The notes beneath the pieces were generated by a model. It worked only from the letters and a program-made list of their open reading frames with translations. It did no database searches and was not told the DNA's origin. This document shows, piece by piece, positions 22,830 to 34,397 of a stretch of 64,000 nt of DNA. The stretch comes from Calliphora vicina. Its lineage: Eukaryota > Arthropoda > Insecta > Diptera > Calliphoridae. The stretch covers positions 20,303,857 to 20,367,856 of the forward strand of contig NC_088781.1 of NCBI RefSeq assembly GCF_958450345.1. Direction: 5' to 3'. The position numbers and the translations under genes were made by a program. Positions within the stretch are counted from its first letter, which is position 1. The number at the start of each line of letters is the position of its first letter.

Positions 22830-24253
22830 ACTAAACCTTAAAATTTCGTAATAAAAATGAAATTTGTGTAAAAATCCATGAAATTTAAGTGAAAACTTAA
22901 AATATTTTATAAGGCTTCTTTGCTGTTTTTGGTTTGTTTTTTTTTTTGATACGCGAATCTCTTTAATTGGCTGCAAAACATATGGTGTACTCTTTTACTC
23001 CAATAAGAAATTAAACAGGTGTTGTTGTTATTGTTGTTGGTGAGATTATCAAACAAAAAAAATGCAATAGTGAGAATGGTTTGGCGTTTTTGTTGTTTTT
23101 TTCTGTGAAATAATTGTTTATTTGTTTATAAATGAGTTGTTGTGAGAAGAATTTGCATATTATAAACAATAGAATTATTAATAAAAAAGTGTGTAAAGTT
23201 GGTTGTGTGTGTATGGTTTTTTTTTAGTTGTACTAATTGTTAGTGCTTTGTTTTGTTGTAATTTTCCAATTAGATTTGTTTTGAAGTTTCTACTAAACAC
23301 TAGATAGCGCCAAAATGATTTAATACGTGTTGCCACTGTATATATTTTTATATGACCGTTATTTTTGGTATTTTTAAATTAATGTTCAAAACGTTATATT
23401 TTGGCATTTTTAATGCTGATTATAGTATTTTTTTGTATAAATAGAGAATTGGTGTTCATAATATATATAGTTCTGTAAAAAAAACATTTGTTTTGTCTAT
23501 AAATTGTTCATTTAATGATCCAATCCATTTGAGCATCTTTATATTTTAATATATGCCTAGAGGTGTTTATCAAGTTACTAACAGTTAGCTGGCGTTAAGT
23601 AATTTACAGTTGTAAATTTTGTATCTCTTTTTAAGTTCTTTTATTTATTAGTTCGTTTTTTTCAATAATGCTGAAGAAAATATTAAAATTTACATCACGT
23701 TTAAAGTTTTTTTCATTCATTCGCTTTAAAACTTACAACACTCCAAGGTATTTTATAGAGTTTTTCTTCTTCTAACAACACAAACGTGAAAGAAATTAAA
23801 GTTTTGCTTTTAACACAATCAAGCCAATCAAATCAAAATTTTTACTTTGTTTATTTGATGCCAGCAAATTGATTTCTTGTTATAAATCACACCAAAATAT
23901 TTCACATTCTGTACAGTTGAAGTAACATGGAACATGCCACTAATGGACATGTATGTGATATTTTTGCAATATTTTTCTTCTGCTTCTTCAACTACAATCA
24001 AAATGAAATGAAAAAAAAAATCACATAAAAACTAGAAAACCAACCAACGCCAAATGATTAAACATTTATTGAGTAGTTTAAATTGTAAAAAAAAATACAC
24101 GACATGTATTAAAAATTATGTTCCCACAAATACTGCTACACAGAATTCAGTTTTTTTTTTTCTTTAAAATGTTGAAAAAAAAACAATATTAAATGTGTAG
24201 GATCGTTAGATCGTGTAACGGTGTATGCAATTAACTGTAAATATTATTGAATT
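22830..24253. other. AT-rich non-coding DNA between the candidate exon and the P450 gene
   Basis: It contains GTTGTT and TTTGTT simple sequence. No exon-like segment with protein similarity was seen. The 3' end of the minus-strand P450 transcript must lie in its right part. Confidence 0.4.
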
Positions 24254-24417
24254 TCATTTTTCAATTTTCTTTAATTTAACATAGACTTTTTGTTGTGTTC
24301 TCAATATGAGGCCATTGTGAAATATTAAATCTTCCAATTTTGTAATGGGTAAAATTTCAAAATTCTTTAAGATGGCAACCAAAATTGCTTTCATTTCGAG
24401 TATGGCGAATTTTTGAC
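24254..24417 (-). CDS. Cyp4ac-like: P450 exon 8
   Basis: 164 nt after acceptor TTTTTTTAG. It encodes GQKFAILEMK, typical of CYP4 after the haem loop, and stops with TGA at 24254. Confidence 0.93.
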
Positions 24418-27400
24418 CTAAAAAAAGAAGAAATAAATTAAGAATTTGTTAGCAATAGTTTTAGTTTAAACAATTTAGTAGAAAAATAAGGATTTTAAAT
24501 GAAAATTTTTGAAAAAATTTAAATAATTTTACAAAAAGTTTGTCATTGATTTTTTTAAATTAAGGGGTTTATGAGCCAGCTAGCTCCTTCTCTTTGGAAA
24601 TCATCATGTTTTCAAGAGACAGACACACGGAAGGACATACATAGCTAGATCGCCTTAGAATCTTATAAGGTCTGCGACATATATTTGGATGTGTTACAAA
24701 CGGAATGACAAAATCAATATTCCCCCTATCTTTTCGATTGATTTTTTTTCCAAATTTAGCGGTTTATGAATTTTGAAAATTGATTTACATTCAACCGGAA
24801 ATCCAATTTTATATACTTACCAATACAATTCCTCGAACCGGCACTAAACGGTACAAACGCAAACGGATGTCTTCTGACCGAGACATCGGCTAAAAATCTC
24901 TCCGGCTTAAAGACATTCGGCTCGGGAAAATGTCGAGGATCACTCATAATATCATAAATATGTACATTAATTTGGGTATTTGCAGGTAAAAACAAACCAT
25001 TCAAACATGTGTCCACAGTACAATTTCTGGCCACAAACGGCACTGAGGGATACATGCGCAAAGTTTCCTTTAAAACACATTCCAAATATTCCAATTTGTT
25101 GAAATCAAACACAGTTAAGGAACTAAATTCAGCTAAAATATGGAAACAATTTAAATAAAATCAAATAGGTATAAAAATTATAATTTCTAAATTATACCCA
25201 AATCAAGAATTTCTTGGCGACATTTCTGCTGCACCTCCGGATTTAAAGATAAATTAAAAACGGCAAATATCAAGCAAGTGGAAGTGGTATCATAACCTTC
25301 AAAAGTAAAAGTATTCACTTCATCACAAATACCCTGATGATCTATGAAACCTTTGGCCTCCTCGGCCAATAAAGTGTCCAGCATGGCATAACGTTTTTTT
25401 ACACCAAATTCATTTCTAAATGAAATAATATTTATAAATATTTATATAATCTAGAAATCTCTCTCACTCTTACTCTTTTGGTTCGGCTTGAGTTTCCCTT
25501 TGATTTGCCAGATATTCTTGTCGTTTTTTCTTTATGATTTTACTGCTAAAATCATGGGCAATTTTAATACTCTCCGTTTGTTTTTTATAGTCCCCAAACA
25601 AATAAAATATTATGTTGTAATACATTAAAGGATTACAAAGTCTTTGAACAATTGTTGTTTCAATATCATGTATAACTTTACGATAATCTGAACTACCGCT
25701 TATATTGTCCAATTTAACGCCCATAGCAGTTTCTAGAAATTATAGGTGAAATTTTGTGTGAATTATTTTTGTATTTTAGTGTTTTTTTATTTTAAAACTT
25801 ACCACATATATTGTTTAGAGTGAACTCTGTTATAATATCAGCCACATCAATTTCTTTATTTTCATAATTTTGTAATTTATTTAAAAGTTTTAAGCTTTCT
25901 TCTCTGCAAATTTAAAAAAAATATAAATGTTAAATCTATCTTCTGTATATATAACAAGTAAGAGAGCTATGTATATTCGGCTGTGCCGAATCTTATATAC
26001 CCTTTGCCAAATTATACTTAAAAATATTTTTTTTTTTAAATATTTTTATTTAAACGAAATCAATATTTTTTTTTTAATGTTTTAAAATTTTTTTTTCCAA
26101 ATTGTTTTTAAATTTTTTTTTAAAAAAGTTTTTTCAAAATTTTTTTTTTTTTAAATTTCTTTAATTATTTTTTTTGGAAAAAGAATTTATGACAAAAAAA
26201 AAAATTTTGATGAAAAAAAATTCGGGTTAAAAAATTTTTTTTTTCCGATTTTGACCCAACTTACTATGGTCTTATATACGTCTTTGCAAAGGTCTTTGAA
26301 ATATCTATCATTAGATATCCATATTGTCTATATTAATGACTTAGTAATCCAGATATAGGTAAAAAATAGGTCAAAAATCGAGGTTGTCCTAGTTTTTTCC
26401 TTATATCTCAGCCATTTGTGGACCGATTTTCTGGATTTTAAATAGCGACCGAGCCGGAAGAATTTTGGAGATATTGATGTATGAATCGTGTATGTAAGTT
26501 ATTTTAAGAGCTTCGGAAAGTTGATTTCAACACACAGACGGACATGGCTATATCGATTCCGCTATCTATAACGATCCAGAATATATATACTTTATGGGGT
26601 CGCAAATGAAAAATGTGGAAATTACAAACGGAATGACAAACTTATATATACCCTTGCCACTCATGATAAAGGGTATAAAAATGAAATGGTCCATGTATGT
26701 AATGGCATCACGTGAGAACGCCAGGAGCGATTTGGCTAATTTTTTTTTGGATAGAAATTTTCAGGATATGGTTTGTAAAGAAAAAAATTTAAAAATTGAG
26801 GGTAAAACTCGGATCTTTTTTTAGTCCTGTCAACTGTAATAAAAAAGCTCCCTAAAGTATGCAGTACAAATTTAGATAATTTATTTGCAAATAAATAAAA
26901 ATAGGCAGGTGTATGTGGGTTGGAGAAACTTGAAGAACTAACATTAGTAAATGCTACCGGGCGAAGCCGGGCGGCTCAACTTGTTTATATTATAAAATAT
27001 AAATCTTATATATAAAAAGAAATGTACATTTTGATGTCACCACTAACTGCGAAAACGGGTCGACCGATTTCAACCAAAATTTCAGGGTACGTTGGGGATG
27101 GTCTGTAGATGGTTTATGTGAAGTCGGCATAGTAGTTCCGGAGATATGGCATTCTTCTGTACGAGTGTTAGTAACTGAACTCCTCCGTAACGGCTGAGCC
27201 GATTTCGATGAAATTTTTTGTGTGTGTTTGAGTTTGTCCCTGGATGGTTTAGATTCACAATTGACCTATATAGGTACAATGGGCGTGGAACCTCCCATAC
27301 AAAATAAAAATTTATTATTGCATATCTGGAGTACTATTATAGTGGCAGTCTTCAAACTTTGTATGAGCTATGGCAGAACAACGTTTGCCGGGACAGCTAG

Positions 27401-30400
27401 TGTTGTATAATTTTTAAGTTAAAAGTAGTTTTAACAAAAATCTTTCTAACACCTAATATAACGAAAGTTTAACAAATTTTATAGCGAATGTTGAGAAAAA
27501 TAAAACAACGACCAATTTTTTTAAATTGAAAGTTAATAAGTCCGAAACTTTTTGAATTTATCGACTCTTAACTCTATGGGCAATACCGCTCCTGTCAACA
27601 GACATAATTTTCACGACAGCCGGAATGACCTGAGTTCACTCGGCCAAGGGTATGGTATGGCGGTATGGTAAATGGTTATCTCAACGAAATCCACAATGTC
27701 TTCACTGCACGTAACCTGCAATTATCACTAACGAAGTCATCGGCAACACTCTTCAACACCTGGACGAAGGAGATAAAACTCAACTTAGGCATCATTGTCG
27801 ACGACGTACAAATTTCAACAGTGAACCACCCGAAAATCTTGGGTGTCAGTTTTGGTAGCATAGACTGCGAAGGTCCTCAAGGAACTAGCTGACAGCACTT
27901 GGGGTATGGACAAAAAACCCTTGTTTGCTACATACAAGTCGAATGGTCGGTCAGTGGTCAACTATTACTTCAATGTGGTCGCCTTCGTGGAGAAATATTC
28001 AATGCTGTCAAAATGCAGCCTTAAGGACCGTCACGGGCTGCCTTCAAATTATTTCCGAACACCACCTTCACAAGGAAACTAAGGTCAAGGAACAAGGAGG
28101 AGTCATCCAAACTTCGACATCACACAATTGGAGTCTACCCTGAGGCATGTCAGACAGGACCTAAGCAAATACGAAGAGACCAGATACTCGGTAGAAGGAT
28201 ATCTTATGAATGTCGTACTTGGAGGTCGCCCACCACCGATATCAGAGGCACAACTAAGATCAGGATGGAGCAATAGGCTTAATGCCTTTTGGTCCCGCAT
28301 AGACCGTGCCGTCCTCAACTTATGCCCAGCACGTGGTCATGACACCCTCCACATATTCAACTGTCCAGCCAACCCTACTTCATTACATCCTGTGGATTTA
28401 TGAACAACATGCAGAACCCCTGATTAAATATTGTAAAAATGTTTATGCTGCTACAACAACTGTCAGTTGACTCATGTCAAAATTTGAACAAGTTGCGTCA
28501 TTTAGTTTGTGTTTGGCAGCCATTGATAGCAGACTTCCTTAAGACTTTAGGAGAAATTGGAAAAAAGTGAATTTCAGCTTCTCATTAAACATTAATTTTT
28601 GGTAAAAAAAGTCATCACTCAATTAAAGATTAAGCTTGATAAATGATATGAGAAAATACTGCACCATCAATTTCAATGGTAAAAAAAAGTGGTTTACTGA
28701 ATTTCGTTGTGGCCGCACGGAAGATACCAAACGTTCTTGACACCCAGTTGAGGTTTCTACACGTGAAACAATTGAAAAAGAATCACGATTGTGGAAGCCA
28801 TATGCATCTCACATGGCTTAGTGGTTTAAATTTTGAATAATCACTTCGGTATGAGAATGCTTTTCGCAAGATGTTTGCCAGGTTGCTCACAATCGACTAC
28901 AAAGACAATCGTGTGATAATTTTGCAGAAGTGTTTGGCGTTGTTTAAGCGAAATATGAACGAGTTTTTTCACCGAAACATGGATCCACCACAATACACCA
29001 AAGACCATACTGCAGTCAAAATAGTGGATTCCTCGGGGTGAATCGGCACCACTTACTTATTGGGTGGGTTAAATGAGAATTGAAAATGAAACGAACGCAT
29101 TTGGTCAAGTAAAAAGTTTTTTTTTTCTTCTTGGACCAGTATTCAGGGGATGACCCCTAGTCATGCAAAGCATTGTGTTTGAACTAGGAAAATAAGTTAT
29201 GGGAGGGAGGAAAGAGGGAGTAGTGTTTGTGGACATTCGATTTGAACTTTCTTATATTAAAAACGACAGGAAACATTTCAGCGGGAAGTTTGATACACAT
29301 ACGGCTAAATAACTGGGCAATCAATCAAAGTATTCTTCATGAAAAACGTGTATTACGTAAAAATCTGCGGGTATCAGGAACAAGTTCTGTAATTTCATAA
29401 AAACACATTCCATTTCAGTACCGATAGAACAGTGAAATGTAGCCCACATTGCGACGGTGCTCCAATAGAGTTGGATACTCTACTGTCACCAATAATCACC
29501 TTTGCCCTCTCCTGAAGAAATTGCTCGGCGAAAAGAGATTTGACTTCAACGATGAAATCATCTCACAAATAAATATCTATCTTGCTGATCTCGTTAAATC
29601 TATTTTTTTTGGAAGGGATTACAAAATTGGAGAAAATTTGGACAAAATGTGTAGAGGTCAAAGGAGTATATGTTGAAAACTAATATGATTTTTATCCAAA
29701 AACTTGTGTTTCATGCAAAAAGTCACGGATTTATTGACCCGTCCTAGTATTATGAATTTTTTGCAAAAAAGGCTCTATGGTATCATCAAAAAAGATGTAA
29801 CACATCAAAATATTTGTCGCATACCCAGATTAGTATACATAATCTTGGTCCTCATAATATTATAAGAAGATCCGTCCGTCTGTCTACCTGTTGAAAACAT
29901 GGTACGGCCCATGTTCCAGCTGGTTGAAATTTTCCACAAATCTCTCCTTTGATAAGGTTTTTTTCGTATTGAAAATGGTAAATGTTTTCACCTAGTTACC
30001 ATACAAATGTCACCCCGGAACGCTGTTTGATCGGCAATCCTGATAAAACTTTGCACAAATTAGTTAATAGAGTTACCACCTACTTTACCCCATATTACTG
30101 CAGCTGAACCACTTCTCTTTTGAGATTTCAGAGATTGACAAGGCTATTGTTGATTTAAACCAGTGATGTTCAAAAATATAAATGAAGATGTATTGGTGAG
30201 AGAGCTACCCAGCAAACATAATGTCAAACACTTAAAATAAGAACAAAATAAAGAATGTTTAGATTTAGAATTTTTGCCAGATATAACCGATTTATTAAAT
30301 GAATGTAATTTAAATTTTAAGGAAATAAAAGAATACACATTATACGACCGAAATTCTCTAAAATTTTTTATTTATTTCTGACTTTGTTGTTTTGTGTTCA

Positions 30401-33400
30401 TTTGTAATTGAAACGCGTGTGTTTGCTTTGCTTCGTCCAAAAACCAACCAACAACAATGCTTAACGAATTTCTGAAAAAATGAGACATTTGTTACGCTCT
30501 TTTAAAGAGAACAAGAATATGTGTGTTGTTACTCAGCGCGAAAGCACAATGAAATGAACATCATTGATTTAAACTACAAAAAATCACCTGGTATTGATAA
30601 AATCAGTAACAAGATGCTGCTCGAGCTACCCCAAATTGCATCCTATTTATTTTTAATGCTATATTACGCCTTGAATATTATCCACCAGAATGGAAGGTTT
30701 CTTTAGTTACAATGATACCTAAGCCGGGAAAAGATCACAGTAGAATCATATAGACCCATTAGCCTATTGTCAAATATATCAAAGCTATTCGAAAAACTGT
30801 TAATGCACAAGTTAAAGCCGATAGTGAATCATTTTGATTATATTCCAACTCATCAATTCGGATTTCGAGAAAAACATAACACCATAGAACAAACTCACAG
30901 GCTGGTAGAAATCATATGCAAGACATTTGAAGAAAGAAAATATTGTTCTGCACTCTTCATCGACGTTTCGCAAGCCCTCGACAAAGTATGGAATGAAGGG
31001 TTATCGATAAAAATAAAATAATATTTACCAGTGAATACACACAAGCTTCTAGAAAGTTATTTAAGTCATCGAAAGTTCGTTCTTAAAGAGGGATACTTCA
31101 TAAGTTCACTACAGCCTATTGAAGCAGGCGTACCCCAAGGAAGTATACTATATTTGCTATATACTTGTGATATGCCTACAAACAGTCGAACCCACATATC
31201 AACTTTTGCTGATGACACAACTATACTAGCCATTCATAAAAACCCCCCAAGAATCATCTGTACTTTTAAAAGACCATATACTCGACATAGAAAGGTGGTT
31301 AAAACAATGGAGAATAAAAGTAAACGAGCAAAAATGTATACATCTTACATTCACATTGCGTAGAGAATCGTGCCCTAAAATCCTAATAAATAATCATATA
31401 ATACCACAACAAACTGAAGTTAAATATCTAGGTCTGCATCTAGACCGAAGTCTTACCTGGAAAAAGCATATAGATACGAAATTGACTCAAATGAAGTTAA
31501 AATTACTACAAATTTACTGGCTAATTGGTAAAAACTCGAGATTGAGTTTAGATTGCAAACTTTTGCTGTACAGCTCAATAATAAAACCCATATGGTGCTA
31601 TGGAATTCAATTATGGGGCACGGCCTCAGCTTCTAATATTGAAAAAATTCAAAGATTCCAAAATAAAATATTTCGAATGATAACAGCAGCGCCTTGGTAG
31701 GTGAAAAATTAAATAAAAAAACAAGCGGAGTCATATTTGAAATAGTTAGAGTTCACCCAAACACACTTGCACGATCATTAATGAGAAGTAATGGCTACAA
31801 CCGACTAAGAAGACGGAATCCAACAGACCTGCGCTGATGATAGGATCTATAAATTAAACATAATTTTTCGTTCAACTGTGGTGGGACTAGAGTTGTCAAA
31901 CCGGTTTTCGAATTATTCGAAAAACCGGGTTTTTTCTAATTTTCCGGTTTTTTAAACCGGTTTTTATAAAAGGACGGTTTTCGAGTTATTCGACAAACCG
32001 GTTTTTTTATCTCGAATTATTCGACAAAATCGAATATTTTTTAAAATTTATTTTAAGATTTTATGCGATTATTTTTAATAATTTTAATACAACAAGTAAG
32101 AGAGCTATATTCGGCTGTGCCGAATCTTATATACCCTTCACCAAATTATACTTAAAAATAGTTTTTTTATTTTTTTTTAAAAAAAGTTTTTTCCAATTTT
32201 TTTTTTTAATTTTTTATTTTTAAAAAATCTTTTTTGGTGAAAAATAATTTCTGACAAAAAAATTAAAAAAAAATATTTTTCCGATTTTGACCCCTTGTAG
32301 GGTCCAACTTACTATGGCTTTATACATACATGTCGTTGCACAGGTCTTTGACATATTTATCATTAGATATCTATTGTCTATATTAATGATTTAGTAATCA
32401 AAAATAGGTCAAAAACGAGGTTGTCCTGGTTTTTTCCTTATAACTCAGCCATTTGTGGGCCGATTTTCTCGATTTTAAATAGCAATCGAGCCGGAAGAAT
32501 TCCCGATATACCACGGAAAGTTGATTTCAACATAGTGGCGGACAGACGGACATGGCAATATCGACTTCGCTATCTATTACGATCCAGAATATGTATACTT
32601 TGTGGAGTCGCAAATGAAAAATGTAGAAATTACAAGCCAATTGACAAAAAAGGCTAAAAACCGGTTATTCGAACCGATTTTTGATAGAAAAAACCAAAAA
32701 CCGGTTTTTAAAAATTATGCTTTTTCGAATAATTACCAAAAATCTATAAATTAAATAAAAATTAATATTTAGATTTAAGATTTGAACAAAATATTGATAG
32801 TTCACATTATTTTGTGAAGATACAATAAATAAAATATGAAAAAAATAAGTAGTTTTAAATACTCTGAAATTATACTGTAAAGTAGGGCGCAAATCGGGCA
32901 ACATTTGGCTCTAGTCCCTATAAAAGGTTCGCCTCAGAAAATGACTTGAACATAATTGTCTTATAATAGTTAATATCTTGATGAAATTGGATATAAATAA
33001 GTTTCATATGAACCTAAATCTATCTACCAACTTTTATGAGGATCGGTACATAATTGAGGATCGGTTGCTTGTTGATGGTGGCTATACGAGTTTCTGCACA
33101 GCTTGTTTTTTCTATCTTAGTTAGTAAATAGAATACTCTTTGCAATTAACTCATTTCATTTAGTTGAATTTTTGAAAATTCTTTTTAAATGACTAAACAT
33201 AATAAAAGTTCAAAGAGCTCAACTCATTAGAAAAGTCATTGTCATTTTAAGGCAATAAACAAATACTAAAGAAATCTTAAAGTTCTTCTCTGAGCATTTT
33301 TCTAAAAGTAATAAAAGCAAAAATGCTTATCTCATTAAATAAAAGCAATAAAAATAAGAACTCACTTGAAGACTTCATTAAAACTTTGCAAAACATTAAA

Positions 33401-33976
33401 ATGAAAAGCGGGTGTTAAAATCTTGCGTCTGAAATGCCATTTCTGATCTAAAATAAAAGTAATTATTTTGCAAATTAAAAACAAATTTTCAAACACAAAA
33501 CCAACCAACCTGTGCTTATCAACAAACCATCGCCCAAAAATGGTTTCAACAGATCATAAATGACACTTTTTGTTATGACCGAAGTACTTTGAAAAACCTC
33601 CTCGGCATCTTCAGCATTTGTAATGCTATAAACGGTGGCAAATAAGAAATGCAATAAATAGCTTTTTCCCTTGGCATAAGCATATTTTTCCCGACAAAAA
33701 GTAAATAATTTTGCTGCAAAAAAAAATAATACAATTTTGGTTTAAAAATGAATTTATTAAATAAATTTGAAACTAACCTGGTGTCATTGCTAACAAATCA
33801 AAATTATTGCCAAATCTTGTCAAGCCCGGTATAATGACCACTTTATCTTCTAAAGGAGAGCCATCTATTGTTTTAATACGTTTGCATAAACTTAAGATGT
33901 AATAATCCTTATTTAGTTTAAGCAAATAACTAATTAACACTATTAGTAGCACAGTTAATATTAGGAAAACCCACAT
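24254..33976 (-). CDS. Cyp4ac-like: Cytochrome P450, CYP4 family (CYP4ac-like), eight exons, complete
   Basis: Exons 33976-33778, 33713-33510, 33447-33366, 25903-25803, 25732-25474, 25415-25198, 25132-24821 and 24417-24254 join in phase into 512 codons, the usual CYP4 length. A hydrophobic N-terminal anchor (about residues 2-19) indicates a microsomal, ER-bound enzyme. The CYP4 signature EVNTFTFEGYDTT lies at 314-326 (I-helix oxygen-activation site), ExxR at 377-380, PERF at 431-434, and the haem loop FSAGSRNCIG with haem-ligand Cys457. The catalysed reaction is NADPH-dependent mono-oxygenation; the substrate is unknown. The N-terminal CKRIKTIDGSPL and the FEGYDTTS variant point to the CYP4ac subfamily of flies, recalled and not searched. 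Intron 3 is 7.46 kb and full of transposon remains, but all splice sites are canonical. The gene therefore looks intact. Confidence 0.93.
24545..24745 (-). mobile_element. Fragment of a mini-me-like element in P450 intron 7
   Basis: It contains ACAGACACACGGAAGGACAT and TTACAAACGGAATGACAAA, motifs shared with the mini-me-like copies at 26 kb and 57 kb. It is degenerate, with no clear ends. Confidence 0.45.
24821..25132 (-). CDS. Cyp4ac-like: P450 exon 7
   Basis: 312 nt, acceptor TATTTTAG, donor GTAAGTAT. It encodes KETLR (ExxR), the PERF motif and the haem-binding loop with Cys457. Confidence 0.95.
25198..25415 (-). CDS. Cyp4ac-like: P450 exon 6
   Basis: 218 nt, acceptor CATTTAG, donor GTATAATT. 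It encodes KKRYAMLDTLL and the I-helix signature EVNTFTFEGYDTT. Confidence 0.93.
25474..25732 (-). CDS. Cyp4ac-like: P450 exon 5
   Basis: 259 nt, acceptor TTTCTAG, donor GTAAGAG. It begins with the conserved ETAMGVKLD. Confidence 0.92.
25803..25903 (-). CDS. Cyp4ac-like: P450 exon 4
   Basis: 101 nt, acceptor TTTGCAG, donor GTAAGT. It encodes EESLKLLNKL through TLNNIC. It is the first exon after the 7.46-kb transposon-filled intron, and the split Lys codon is restored across the junction. Confidence 0.88.
25954..26680 (+). mobile_element. mini-me-like element, family A, copy 1
   Basis: It starts ACAAGTAAGAGAGCTATG, then a TTCGGCTGTGCCGAA hairpin and TCTTATATACCCTTTGCC. It continues through T-rich filler, a short GGACAT (GTCY) region, CTATCTATAACGATCCAGAA and TTACAAACGGAATGACAAAC, to TATATACCCTTGCC and GGGTATAAAA. 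The same order occurs at 32092, 53071 and (minus) 57603. It is non-coding. Confidence 0.75.
27004..27400 (+). mobile_element. Helitron-like non-autonomous element 2 (TC...CTAG)
   Basis: It begins TCTTATATATAAAAAG after an A and ends GCCGGGACAGCTAG before a T. The interior CTCCTCCGTAACGGCTGAGC, with CGATTTCGATGAAATTTT, parallels element 1. It lies in P450 intron 3. A GCTACCGGGCGAAGCCGGGCGG scrap at 26953 may be another copy's end. Confidence 0.65.
27535..28430 (+). mobile_element. Non-LTR retrotransposon ORF2 3' fragment
   Basis: Translation with frameshifts gives LQLSLTKSSATLF, LGIIVDDVQI, NHPKILGVSF and a C-terminal HDTLHIFNCPANPTSL. This is the region after the reverse-transcriptase fingers of LINE ORF2. 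It is broken by frame changes and stops (27892, 28143 and 28403). Confidence 0.7.
28455..29765 (+). mobile_element. mariner remnant (mauritiana-type), interrupted
   Basis: KWFTEFRCGRT and STRETIEK (about 28690-28790) are followed by a broken HGSTTIHQ and a GVNRHH-like stretch (28975-29050). About 350 bp of unrelated sequence separate these from the C-terminal part KKLLGEKRFDFNDEIISQ (29500-29690). Stops and frameshifts make it inactive. It is in P450 intron 3. Confidence 0.7.
29766..30110 (+). mobile_element. mini-me-like fragment with GTCCGTCCGTCTGTC motif
   Basis: ATCCGTCCGTCTGTCTACCT is followed by TTGAAAACATGGTACGGCCC and AAACTTTGCACAAATTAG, typical of dipteran GTCY-bearing elements. The ends are not clear. 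Confidence 0.5.
30541..31850 (+). mobile_element. Jockey-like LINE reverse transcriptase, degenerate
   Basis: Successive frames give KKSPGIDKISNKMLLELP, SNISKLFEKLL, HQFGFREKHNTIEQ, ALFIDVSQALDKVW, GVPQGSILYLLYTCDMP, STFADDTTILA (the catalytic xADD box) and VKYLGLHLDRSLTWKKHI, ending RLRRRNPTDLR. At least three frame changes separate them. The order and motifs fit jockey-clade ORF2. It is a dead copy in P450 intron 3. Confidence 0.85.
31883..32918. mobile_element. AACCGGTTTT-rich element with inverted GGGACTAGAG ends, interrupted
   Basis: Both edges carry GGGACTAGAG in inverted orientation. Many AAACCGGTTTT and TTATTCGA motifs occur in 31897-32030 and again at 32652-32735. A mini-me-like element (32092-32648) separates the two parts. 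Whether the edges are true termini is uncertain. Confidence 0.35.
32092..32648 (+). mobile_element. mini-me-like element, family A, copy 2
   Basis: ACAAGTAAGAGAGCTATATT, the TTCGGCTGTGCCGAA hairpin and TATATACCCTTCACC begin it. It ends after GATCCAGAATATGTATAC and a decayed tail (ACAAGCCAATTGACAAA). It is inserted into the CCGGTTTT-rich element. Confidence 0.72.
32919..33365. other. Remainder of P450 intron 3
   Basis: AT-rich DNA. A decayed mini-me family B scrap (GGATCGGTACATAATTGAGG) lies at about 33030-33070. No gene was seen. Confidence 0.4.
33366..33447 (-). CDS. Cyp4ac-like: P450 exon 3
   Basis: 82 nt, acceptor TTTTAG, donor GTGAGT. It encodes the C-helix WHFRRK (Trp and Arg contact haem propionates in this family) and LTPAFHFNVLQSF. 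Confidence 0.9.
33510..33713 (-). CDS. Cyp4ac-like: P450 exon 2
   Basis: 204 nt, acceptor TTTGCAG, donor GTTGGTTGG. It encodes ITKSVIYDLLKPFLGDGLL, the CYP4 region before the C-helix. Confidence 0.9.
33778..33976 (-). CDS. Cyp4ac-like: P450 exon 1
   Basis: 199 nt with the start codon at 33976, the membrane anchor, and ...MTPG; donor GTTAGT. A TATATACG/TATAATATA stretch lies about 165-180 bp upstream (34137-34153 on the minus strand) and could be a TATA box, unproven. Confidence 0.9.
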
Positions 33977-34397
33977 AGTTAGTGTTAAAGGTGTAAATAT
34001 TTATTTAAAAACTAATTTTGTTGAACTTTTAAATTATAATGTTTTCCGTTTGAATTTAGGTATTGTACTAAATATGAAATATTCTTTTTTAATTATATAT
34101 TTATGTCAATTATAGTTCATTTAGCAGTGAGTGTATATTATACTCGTATATAATCTGGAATTGTAATACGACAAACAAAAAATAAATGGGTTCTGTACGC
34201 TCTCTCTTGATAATATTATAGCTTTTTTTATACTTTATCATTGTTATGAAGCTGTGTTGGATTGCGTTTTTCCAACTGAATGAAATTTTTCAACAGCTGG
34301 GGTCATTCAAGTAGCATTGTCTAATAGCTAGAGGAGATAATACGATTCAGAGACCAAATTGATATTTTAGGCAGAATTTTTATACAAATATAATAAA

